64,000 nucleotides of DNA from Persicitalea jodogahamensis (GTDB lineage: Bacteria; Bacteroidota; Bacteroidia; Cytophagales; Spirosomataceae), in assembly GCF_014651615.1 (NCBI RefSeq), contig NZ_BMXF01000001.1, positions 2,141,731-2,205,730 of the forward strand, given 5' to 3'. Position numbers and translations under genes: made by a program. The notes under the pieces were generated by a model that did not search any database, was not told the DNA's origin, and saw only the letters and a program-made list of their open reading frames with translations. How positions within the stretch are numbered: position 1 is the first letter of the stretch; every line of letters begins with the position of its first letter. Below, one piece after another: positions 1-6,831 of the stretch.

Positions 1-2
1 TG

Positions 3-113
3 GTACCGGCGCTGCAACTGGCGGGTGTCTGGATGGAGGACGCGGGCTTCGCCCAGGGCGACCAGGTGGAAGTGGTAGTAATGAATGGTGTAATCTCAAT
101 CAGGAAAATCTAA
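3..113 (+). CDS. SymE-like toxin, 3' end only (cut by window edge)
   Basis: Reading in the frame that ends with TAA at 111-113 gives 36 residues without a stop back to the window edge. They carry the hallmark C-terminal block of the SymE (SOS-induced type I toxin, AbrB-like swapped-hairpin fold) family: a P-x-L-x-L-x-G-x-W-M-E-x-AGF segment, then GDQVEVVV, then a short G-V-I-S-I-R strand. This matches E. coli SymE in the order GQWLEAAGF, then a VDVKV-like strand, then a hydrophobic end. The 5' part is outside the window. The stop overlaps the next start (TAATG), so the two genes are translationally coupled. SymE relatives are RNA- or nucleoid-targeting toxins; whether this copy is toxic cannot be told. 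It is too short for ordinary ORF listing. Confidence 0.7.
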   Translation, partial: VPALQLAGVWMEDAGFAQGDQVEVVVMNGVISIRKI

Positions 114-682
114 TGGGTAAATACGATATAACGACGGTGGGCGGCTACGATTTCTTCGTGTGCAGCTCGGCCCTGCAAAAGTGCATCCGCAGGGGAATGG
201 AGGATGAAGCGCTGTTTTGGGCGGTGGAACTGTACTCCTCCGGCTACGGGGAATACGTGTGGAAGCGCCTGCGGATCATGTCAAGTGAGGATGTGGGACT
301 GGCGGAGCCGATGATCTCGTCGGAGATCTGGGCGCTGTATTGCTTGTTCAAGGAACAGGCTAAGAAGAAAGACGATAAGAACGAACCGCAACGGCTGTTC
401 CTCACTCATGCGGTGCTGATGCTCTGCCGGGCGCGGAAGAGTCGCCTGGTAGACTGGGCGCTGCTGTGGGCCTGGCTCACTCACTCATTCCGGAAATTGG
501 AGGTACCGGACTTTGCGTACGACAAGCACAATGAGCGTGGTCGTCAGCTTAAGCGTGGCTGGGGGCATTTCTTCCGGGAAGGGACTCAGTTGGAGAATCA
601 CGCGCCGGCTGAGCGAGAGGATGAGTTTCGGGAGCGGGCGAAGAAGGCTATAAATGATCCGAGTGGGATGAGTTTGTTTTGA
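113..682 (+). CDS. Stand-alone RarA/MgsA C-terminal-domain protein
   Basis: The 189-aa product lacks any AAA+ ATPase core but resembles the C-terminal region of RarA/MgsA (WRNIP1) clamp-loader-like ATPases. Residues ~18-62 read S-A-L-Q-K-C-I-R-R-G...A-L-F-W-A, then R-L-R-I-M-SSEDVGLAEP. Residues ~133-160 hold the D-K-H-x-x-R-G-R x GRGW-like block (here KRGWGHFF) followed by E-G-T-Q-L-x-N. In RarA this region mediates tetramerisation and follows the ATPase. The gene starts inside the stop codon of the SymE-like gene and is followed by a strong terminator, so the two form the end of an operon. Its role in phage replication or recombination is inference. Confidence is good for the domain and low for function. 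Confidence 0.65.
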   Translation: MGKYDITTVGGYDFFVCSSALQKCIRRGMEDEALFWAVELYSSGYGEYVWKRLRIMSSEDVGLAEPMISSEIWALYCLFKEQAKKKDDKNEPQRLFLTHAVLMLCRARKSRLVDWALLWAWLTHSFRKLEVPDFAYDKHNERGRQLKRGWGHFFREGTQLENHAPAEREDEFRERAKKAINDPSGMSLF

Positions 683-689
683 AATGGAG

Positions 690-716
690 AGAGTCCCGTT
701 TGGGGCTCTTTTTTTT
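690..716 (+). terminator. Rho-independent terminator after the RarA-C-like gene
   Basis: An 8-bp stem (AGAGTCCC with GGGGCTCT, one G-T pair), a GTTT loop and a run of seven T lie just after the stop at 682. The T-run overlaps the stop codon of the convergent AbiGi-like cargo gene. Confidence 0.8.
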
Positions 717-1752
717 AATGGGAGAAAATATCTTCTTTAATTTGCTCGTAGGATAGGATTTTTGAAATCAAGGAATACTTTTGTTTTTCTATATCTTGGC
801 TATTGTCTTGTAAGTCTTTCCCTCCAAACGATATTTTATCTGTAGTTAGAATTTCCTCAATGAGCTCTTCGACATCATTTTGATCTTTGACTATGATAAA
901 AGACACGTCTTCTGGGCTAAATGTTATGTTATCGTAAGATTGGGCTTGACTGAACCTAGTATTATTATAATATTCTTTCGCTTCTGCATATAGTTTGTCA
1001 GAATCTAAAAAAGGGTTATTATCCAATAATTGATCAATTTCTTTATCGGGTCTTGAATAATGGGGGATAGTCTTCAATTCTTTCGGTATATATCTCCACT
1101 CCCGTTCATTGTAAAAATTATAATTTGGGTACTCTTGTCCACGGATAAAATATTTTCCTGTATGAGGCTTTCTAAATAGACGGATCTTTGGGGTAGTCCC
1201 AGACAAGATTGTGCCCGCTACCTTTTTTTCAATACCAGCATTTAAAATTTTCAATGTGTCATTCCCATCCTTGATCAAGAAATCAACAAACTCTTTGTTA
1301 AACACTTTGCCATCAACATTTATGGGGGCTGCTATATCTGAGAGTAGTTTCAATTGCTCTACCATGTCGGAAATAAGATTGTATGGATACCCTGCTAGTT
1401 CAAGATACCATCCAATCAAAGAATGTTCAGTAGAATAAATTATAGGACTCAAATCATTGGCTTTGCCCCATTCCCTCCTTAGTCCAATCCCATAGACACC
1501 ATAGTCGGGATTAGTATATTTTTCTGCATGATCTTTAATTAAGGCCAATGGTATGTCACAAAAACATACCATTGGGATTGCATAAGAATACTCGTATGGT
1601 TCTCCTTCTCTTAATTCTGAATAAATTGTTTCTTCGCAAATTGAGACATTGAATCCATCGCGAATAATGCCCTTCAAGCCCTCGAAGGGAGAAATGTTTT
1701 TATGAAGTAAACCTTTTGTGAAATGGAATAAGGAGGATGAACTAAGTGCCAT
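715..1752 (-). CDS. AbiGi-family abortive-infection-like cargo protein
   Basis: The 345-aa product looks like the AbiGi family (putative abortive phage-resistance protein). The N-terminus has SLFHFTK, then a GIIRDGF segment, then the signature P-M-V-C-F-C-D-I-P-L with a following H, and YGVYGIGLRREWG. Near residue 225 is NEREWRYIP, typical of these proteins. The gene is clearly AT-rich against the flanking phage genes, is on the opposite strand, and fills the gap between a terminator and the terminase leader. It is therefore prophage cargo. In lactococcal AbiG, AbiGi works with AbiGii; no second gene is seen here. The start ATG at 1752 is 37 bases from the CGTCCTA leader motif, head-to-head. 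Anti-phage activity is inferred from family and context. Confidence 0.7.
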   Translation of the reverse strand: MALSSSSLFHFTKGLLHKNISPFEGLKGIIRDGFNVSICEETIYSELREGEPYEYSYAIPMVCFCDIPLALIKDHAEKYTNPDYGVYGIGLRREWGKANDLSPIIYSTEHSLIGWYLELAGYPYNLISDMVEQLKLLSDIAAPINVDGKVFNKEFVDFLIKDGNDTLKILNAGIEKKVAGTILSGTTPKIRLFRKPHTGKYFIRGQEYPNYNFYNEREWRYIPKELKTIPHYSRPDKEIDQLLDNNPFLDSDKLYAEAKEYYNNTRFSQAQSYDNITFSPEDVSFIIVKDQNDVEELIEEILTTDKISFGGKDLQDNSQDIEKQKYSLISKILSYEQIKEDIFSH

Positions 1753-1788
1753 TTGTTTAGAAATTTAGTTTCCGGCAATATACAGAAT

Positions 1789-1835
1789 CGTCCTACTCTC
1801 TGCCAAAGTCACGCTGCATCTTGCGGCGTGACTTT
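1789..1835 (+). promoter_or_regulatory. Phage leader element, copy A (CGTCCTA plus hairpin)
   Basis: CGTCCTA at 1789-1795 is followed by a perfect 10-bp hairpin: AAAGTCACGC at 1805-1814 pairs with GCGTGACTTT at 1826-1835. The loop begins TGCATCTT. The same loop recurs at 12503 and 13469 over a different stem sequence, so the stem has changed on both sides while pairing is kept. It lies immediately upstream of the small-terminase start. Confidence 0.7.
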
Positions 1836-1850
1836 ATGTTTTTAGGCGCT

Positions 1851-2399
1851 ATGAGTGAGATGGATTTGGCCCCGCTGGGGGATTTCAAGCCCGAAAAGGG
1901 CAACCACCGGATGGATAAGTTCAAAGATCACCTGGTGGTGCATGCGGAACTGAACAACCGCGACCAGGAGTACTTTGAGAAAATGAAAAAGGCCTGGTCG
2001 TGGGCCACCAAGATGTTCAGCCCGCAAAAGGTGGTGGAGATGCTGCACACCGAATACGGCCATGAGAAAACCCACGCGTACCAGATCCTGCGGGATAGCT
2101 ACGAGCTGTGGGGCGATGCCTACGAGCTGGACAAACGCGGGGCAGCCAAGATCCTGGTGGAGTCGGCTTACGTGGCTTTGCAAATCGCCGTGCGGGATAA
2201 GGATGGCGCCCTGATCCTGAAAGCGGTGAAGGAGCTGCGGGATCTGCAACAGATCGACAAGGCAGAAACGGCCGTGCCACCGGATGTGGCCATGCCAGCG
2301 GGTACGCGGGTATACGTGTTCAACGGGTCGGTCAACATGGCCGCGCCCGATTCTCAACCCCCAAACGACGTAGAAGATGGCACGTATAGCGTCGGGTAG
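1851..2399 (+). CDS. Phage terminase small subunit (putative)
   Basis: The 182-aa product immediately precedes and overlaps the large terminase gene by 23 bases. It has a helix-turn-helix-like stretch (residues ~50-90, F-S-P-Q-K-V-V-E-M-L x YG x E K T x A Y Q I L R D), as expected for a DNA-recognising terminase small subunit. The rest is helical. The ATG at 1851 is chosen because it sits 15 bases after the leader hairpin, as at the tape-measure gene. An in-frame ATG at 1836 or TTG at 1821 would put the start at or inside the hairpin. Sequence similarity to a named family is weak, so the call rests mainly on position and fold. Confidence 0.65.
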   Translation: MSEMDLAPLGDFKPEKGNHRMDKFKDHLVVHAELNNRDQEYFEKMKKAWSWATKMFSPQKVVEMLHTEYGHEKTHAYQILRDSYELWGDAYELDKRGAAKILVESAYVALQIAVRDKDGALILKAVKELRDLQQIDKAETAVPPDVAMPAGTRVYVFNGSVNMAAPDSQPPNDVEDGTYSVG

Positions 2400-3966
2400 G
2401 GAGGTGCGGTTGCAGGTCAACCGCGCCCAAGGGCAATTCCTTTGGGCTTTGATGGAGAATCAGGCCGACTTTGAAGGAAAGGACGGCAAGAAGTACCAGA
2501 CGGGATTCCGGGCGACGTTTAACGGGGGACGTGGCTCGGGCAAGACGAATACGCTCATGCGGCTGCTGGCCGAAGTGGCGTTCGCCTTGCCCCGCTCGAA
2601 GGTAGGGTTGGCGTCGATGACGTTCCGGCACGTGCAGGATGTGGTGCTATCGCAGAGCCGGAAGGTGCTGGAAGAGTACGGGCTGTACGAGTATGACCCG
2701 AAGTCGCGGCCCTGGGGACACTACACCATCAACCGCCGCCCGCCCGAGGAATGGTGGAAACCGCACGAGGGCATCAACACCTACGAAAACTGCATCTGTT
2801 TCAAAAACGGATGTACGATCGTCTTCCTGTCGGCCGACCGTCCCGATACGGCACGGGGCCTGAATTTGGACGTACTACTTATGGATGAGTCTTTCAAGCT
2901 GAAAGAGGAGTTCTATAATACGGTGCTTCGGAAAACCGTACGGGCGAACAAGTACCTGTATTCCGATCCGCGGCCTAACCGGAAGGGCTTCAACCATCCG
3001 CTGCACTGGTTGATCGCGGACTTCACATCAGCCGCCTGGACGCCCGAGCAGCAGTGGATCTACCGCACGGAGGAACTCATGAAAAAGGACCCCGCGCGGT
3101 ACTACTTCCAGGAAGCCACGGCCTATGACAACCTGGACAACTTGCCAGGGAACTTCATCGAAACCGAACGTGAGAGCTGCGCGGATGAGCTGACCTTTGA
3201 GGTTGAGATCCTGAACCGGCGCGTGGTCAGGCTGAGCAATGCGTATTACGCAGCGCTCAGCACCAACCGGCACACGTATAGTCAGATGTATGACTACCAG
3301 TTCGATGACGAGAAGCGGCTGTACGTACACAAGCGCATCGACTACGACCCCACCAAACCCATTGAGGTAAGCTGCGACTTCAATGCGAGGTTTACGTGTA
3401 TGCTCATTGCTCAGGAGTTTCCGGGAGAATTGAGGTTTCTGGACAACCTGTTCGTGAAGCGGGCCGACACCACGCTCGTGGAAGAAATGGCGCGGCAATT
3501 CTGTGATAAGTATAAGGACCACCGGAAGAAAGTCCTGTTCCTCTATGGAGATAGCAGTGGCAAGAAGGGTGACCCAGGTAGGGCCAAAACCCACTACCAA
3601 CAACTCGTAGCGGTACTACGTAAAAACGGATGGGTCGTGAAAGACTGCGTACAAAATTCCTATCCTCCTTATAAGATCAGGTATCGTGTTGTCAACACTA
3701 TCCTTGCTGAATCAAAGCCTTCCATTCCTCGTATCCGTATCAATGAGTTAGAGTGCAAGTCGCTACTCATTAGTCTCCAACATGCTCCGATCATTGGCGA
3801 CTCATTCGAGAAGGACAAGCGAAGCGAACTGGACGAGAAACTGGATCAGCAATACGCAACGCACTTGTCAGATGCTTTCGATTACATCGTGTTCAAGAAA
3901 TTCGCACGCATCGTGCCCATAACCAGCTCAGGCCGTGGTAAATTGAGGATCGCATCGGCCGCCTGA
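2377..3966 (+). CDS. Phage terminase large subunit (packaging ATPase-nuclease)
   Basis: The 529-aa protein has the terminase architecture. Walker A is GGRGSGKT at residues 50-57, a Walker B-like LDVLLMDES lies at ~164-172, and an RNase H-like nuclease half follows. Acidic motifs in the nuclease half are VSCDFNA near residue 330 and LFLYGDSSG near 390. The length matches the PBSX/T4-type large subunits. It would cut concatemeric phage DNA and drive it into proheads. The start overlaps the small-subunit gene, which suggests coupled translation. The protein looks complete and unbroken. Confidence 0.93.
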   Translation: MARIASGREVRLQVNRAQGQFLWALMENQADFEGKDGKKYQTGFRATFNGGRGSGKTNTLMRLLAEVAFALPRSKVGLASMTFRHVQDVVLSQSRKVLEEYGLYEYDPKSRPWGHYTINRRPPEEWWKPHEGINTYENCICFKNGCTIVFLSADRPDTARGLNLDVLLMDESFKLKEEFYNTVLRKTVRANKYLYSDPRPNRKGFNHPLHWLIADFTSAAWTPEQQWIYRTEELMKKDPARYYFQEATAYDNLDNLPGNFIETERESCADELTFEVEILNRRVVRLSNAYYAALSTNRHTYSQMYDYQFDDEKRLYVHKRIDYDPTKPIEVSCDFNARFTCMLIAQEFPGELRFLDNLFVKRADTTLVEEMARQFCDKYKDHRKKVLFLYGDSSGKKGDPGRAKTHYQQLVAVLRKNGWVVKDCVQNSYPPYKIRYRVVNTILAESKPSIPRIRINELECKSLLISLQHAPIIGDSFEKDKRSELDEKLDQQYATHLSDAFDYIVFKKFARIVPITSSGRGKLRIASAA

Positions 3967-3994
3967 CAGCCCCCTGCATATATTCCATTTTGGC

Positions 3995-4012
3995 AATTGG
4001 CAATTGCCAATT
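3995..4012. repeat. 18-bp perfect palindrome between terminase and the next gene
   Basis: AATTGGCAATTGCCAATT is perfectly self-complementary and stands in the 210-base AT-richer gap after the terminase gene. No T-run follows. It could be an operator; nothing in the window names its regulator. Confidence 0.55.
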
Positions 4013-4136
4013 CGATATAGGGCGGGCATGGGCCTGTTAGAGTGCCGGAATCAAAAAGGTATTTTTTGGGCCTAACTGCCAGATTGTGAGAATTGAATGT
4101 TTTTCAAACACCGGAATGATGCGGACAGCCAAAAAC

Positions 4137-4176
4137 CGTCCTACTCCAAACCACCTGAGCGGGCTAATCTTGTACC
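4137..4176 (+). promoter_or_regulatory. Phage leader element, copy B (CGTCCTAC, hairpin not clear)
   Basis: CGTCCTACTCC at 4137 matches the motif that opens copies A, C and D. It lies 40 bases before the start codon of the following gene. A TAATCTTG sequence just before the ATG is one base away from the Bacteroidota -7 consensus TAnnTTTG. No strong hairpin is seen, so this is a divergent copy. Confidence 0.4.
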
Positions 4177-4485
4177 ATGCAAACGATTTATGTCAAAGAC
4201 GTCCGCCGGCAAATTGACCTCTTGACCAGGTTCGAGGATCGTACTTTTTCGATCACTTACCGGAAGAAGGATGGGAGTTACGGCGAGAAACAAAATTGCC
4301 GAAACCGCTCTGGCCACATTCAATCGGGGAAGAAGGCGGACTTGCTGAGTGTGCGGCGGGAGAATAGCCGCGCGGGCTACCTGCGGTTTGAGTTTCGCGA
4401 CCAGGGCGGGCGGTGGCTGAAGCGGGATGTGCTGCTTTGCCTGCTCGTCACTTTCAATGGCTACTTAATTGATCACAGATTTTAA
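4177..4485 (+). CDS. Small phage protein of unknown function
   Basis: The 102-aa product is basic and shows no recognisable domain. Predicted features are short beta-rich segments (TIYVKDV, RTFSITYRK, YLRFEFRD) and a hydrophobic end. Its TAA overlaps the portal ATG by one base (TAATG), and it lies between large terminase and portal, so it belongs to the head-assembly operon. It begins a new transcription block marked by the leader motif at 4137. Confidence 0.6.
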   Translation: MQTIYVKDVRRQIDLLTRFEDRTFSITYRKKDGSYGEKQNCRNRSGHIQSGKKADLLSVRRENSRAGYLRFEFRDQGGRWLKRDVLLCLLVTFNGYLIDHRF

Positions 4486-5852
4486 TGGCAACTACCAAAA
4501 TCAAAGTCGGCCGACGCCAGTTCGCGTTCTCGGCGCCGGCTAAAATGGCCGATGAAGGTCAGCGCGATACCACGGGGCCGAAACCCAGCACCGAACGGGC
4601 CGTGAAAGTCGGTAGCACCAGCTACAAGTACTACCCCTGGGGTGATAACAACCTGTTGCCCAACGAGCGGGTAAAGTTGCTGCGCTCCAATGGCGACGCC
4701 CAGAACCTGGTGCAGGCCCGGATCGACTTCCTCTTTGGCGGGGGCTTCGGATTTTTCAAACACGTGCAAAAGGACGGTCAAACCATCCGGGAGCCGTTCA
4801 CGAATCAGGCCATCGAGGAGTATCAGAGCGCTTACGGCCTGCCCGATCTGGGCGAGGTGGTGGATCGGATCAATACCGGGCTGGTCGAGACGGGCAACGC
4901 GTTTGTCCGGCGTAGCGTGGTGGACAAGCTGCCCATTTATTCACTGAAAGATTCGCTCATCTGCCGGGCGACGCTGGCCGATCCGGTTGTAAAACACTAT
5001 CTGCTTTGCCCGGACTGGTCGGATCAGGAGTCGGTCGAGAAGAATTGCCAGATCCTGCCGGTCTTCAATCCTGCTAATGCCGACGTACTCGAAACGATGG
5101 TTCACCTGCGACCCTACCAGAGCGGCCAACCGTACTATGGGTTTGCCCAGTACTGGGGCGAACAGTCGGTGCATTGGATTGAGGTGATGAACTACATCGC
5201 CAAGTCGATGATCGGGACGGTGAAGCATAACAAGAACCTAGCGCACGTGTGCCGCATCGCTTCCCGCTACTTCGACGAGATGGCGGCGGCGGAGATCGAC
5301 ACCGAAAGCCCAGAAGAGCCGGAAGACTTCGAGAAGCAGAAGAACAAGGTGCGCGATAAGTTCTACGAGAACGTCGAAGCCATGTTCTCGGAAAAGAACG
5401 ACACCGGCCCCCGGATCATCTACGACGAGTGCGACCTGACACCCGATGGCAAGCTGGCCGGATTCATCCAGTTTGAGGAAATCAAGCGGTCGCTCAACGC
5501 CAAGGAACTCAGCGAAGCCTACCAGATCGCCCTGCTGGGCTTTGCCAACGCTTCCCGCATCCTGCCCGGACTCTCCGGCGTGTCCGATGGCAACGCCTTG
5601 GGCGGCTCGGGCAGTGAACTGAAAGTCTCGGCCAATTTCCAGCAACACTTCCGCACGGCCAGGGAGCGAAAGTTAGTCTGCAGTCTTTTCAACTCCGACG
5701 TCAAGAAAGCGCTCAAACTACCCAAAGACGTTTTCGCAGGCTTCCAGGATATTCTGCTGGTGTCCGACGACAAGAACCCCGCGGGCAAAGAGAACAAAAC
5801 CACGTCGGCCGGTAACGGCTCCGACCCTAAAAAACCTGATAATGCTGCTTAG
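4485..5852 (+). CDS. Portal-like protein
   Basis: The 455-aa product follows terminase and resembles the portal proteins of Bacteroidota siphophages. After a charged N-terminus it has Y-Y-P-W-G-D-N-N-L-L-P, then Q-A-R-I-D-F-L-F-GGG near residue 80, a V-E-T-G-N-A-F segment near residue 125, and a long helical acidic region (~265-310) ending in R-x-I-Y-D-E-C. A portal would form the dodecameric ring for DNA entry and tail attachment. It ends in a charged, low-complexity tail and overlaps the next gene by 11 bases. The assignment rests on family look and position, not on catalytic residues. Confidence 0.7.
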   Translation: MATTKIKVGRRQFAFSAPAKMADEGQRDTTGPKPSTERAVKVGSTSYKYYPWGDNNLLPNERVKLLRSNGDAQNLVQARIDFLFGGGFGFFKHVQKDGQTIREPFTNQAIEEYQSAYGLPDLGEVVDRINTGLVETGNAFVRRSVVDKLPIYSLKDSLICRATLADPVVKHYLLCPDWSDQESVEKNCQILPVFNPANADVLETMVHLRPYQSGQPYYGFAQYWGEQSVHWIEVMNYIAKSMIGTVKHNKNLAHVCRIASRYFDEMAAAEIDTESPEEPEDFEKQKNKVRDKFYENVEAMFSEKNDTGPRIIYDECDLTPDGKLAGFIQFEEIKRSLNAKELSEAYQIALLGFANASRILPGLSGVSDGNALGGSGSELKVSANFQQHFRTARERKLVCSLFNSDVKKALKLPKDVFAGFQDILLVSDDKNPAGKENKTTSAGNGSDPKKPDNAA

Positions 5853-6831
5853 AGGAGTCCCCGACGTAATCCGTTACCTGGGCCGGGCCGTCATGTCGGC
5901 CACCACCGACGAGTTTCTGACGCCCTACATTGAGCTGGCCGAAACGGGCGAACTCACCCGCGCCATCGGCCCGGAGTTCGTGGCGCAGCTGAACACCCAG
6001 CTCTCCGACAATACGCTGACCGAAGCCAACCGGGCGGTCTTGCCCTACGTCCAGAAAGTCCTGGCCTGGTACGCCTACCTGCACTACCTGCCCTTTGCCA
6101 TCGGTAACGACGGCGACAATGGTTTGCAGGAAGTGGGGACCGAATCCACGGCCCCGGTCCGCATTGGTGTGCTGGACAAGCGCCTGCGGGCCACGGAGCG
6201 CAACGCCGTGCAGAGTCTGGAATCTTTGCTGCAGTATCTGGAAAGTCGGTCGGCCGATTATCCTACGTACACCAATTCTCCGACCGCAAAGAAGTCACGG
6301 AGCCTGTTTGTGTCATCGGCGACGGACATGAGTGCGTTCCTGCCGATCATCAACGAGAACCATCGGCTCTACGTCAACCTGCGGCCCTACATCGAGCTGG
6401 CCGAGCGCGATTTTATCCTGCCCCGGTTGGGTCAGGCGCAGTACGCAGACTTGAAAGCGAAGCTCGTTAATCAAACCGCATCGTTAAAAGAGTTGGATCT
6501 GGTTACTATCATCGCCCGCGCTTTGGCGCATACGGCTTTCTGGCTGGCTTTGCCCAATCTCCAATTCGAAGTACTTTCTTCCGGCAGCGTCCGGGTGACG
6601 TCCGATTTCGACGGCATCTACAACCGCAAGTCCGCCCCGGCCGACACGATCAATGCCCTCGTGGCCACGCAGCAAAGCGAGTCCAAAAAGCACCTGAACG
6701 CCCTGACGTCGTTCCTGCGGAAGCATCTCGACGACTACCCGCTCTACGCCGCCAGCACCGCTGCCGAAAGCCAGGTGCCCAACCGCCTACCCGACAATTC
6801 CCAGTACGCCAAGGTTTTTAGAATGCGTTAA
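5842..6831 (+). CDS. DUF6712-like head-tail connector-region protein
   Basis: The 329-aa product resembles DUF6712-type proteins found after portal genes in Bacteroidota phages. It contains an internal duplication. Residues ~24-90 (PYIELAE...ANRAVLPYVQKVLAWYAYLHYLPF) align by eye with residues ~180-245 (PYIELAERDF...DLVTIIARALAHTAFWLALPNLQF). Both copies are helical and end in an aromatic-rich segment. It overlaps the gene before by 11 bases and the gene after by one base. Position suggests a connector or adaptor role, which is inference. Confidence 0.55.
   Translation: MLLRGVPDVIRYLGRAVMSATTDEFLTPYIELAETGELTRAIGPEFVAQLNTQLSDNTLTEANRAVLPYVQKVLAWYAYLHYLPFAIGNDGDNGLQEVGTESTAPVRIGVLDKRLRATERNAVQSLESLLQYLESRSADYPTYTNSPTAKKSRSLFVSSATDMSAFLPIINENHRLYVNLRPYIELAERDFILPRLGQAQYADLKAKLVNQTASLKELDLVTIIARALAHTAFWLALPNLQFEVLSSGSVRVTSDFDGIYNRKSAPADTINALVATQQSESKKHLNALTSFLRKHLDDYPLYAASTAAESQVPNRLPDNSQYAKVFRMR

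Noticed and set aside
1842-2420. 192-codon minus-strand frame antisense to the small terminase
   Set aside because: The plus-strand frame has overlapping starts with the large terminase and a plausible fold. The antisense frame is His/Val-rich shadow.
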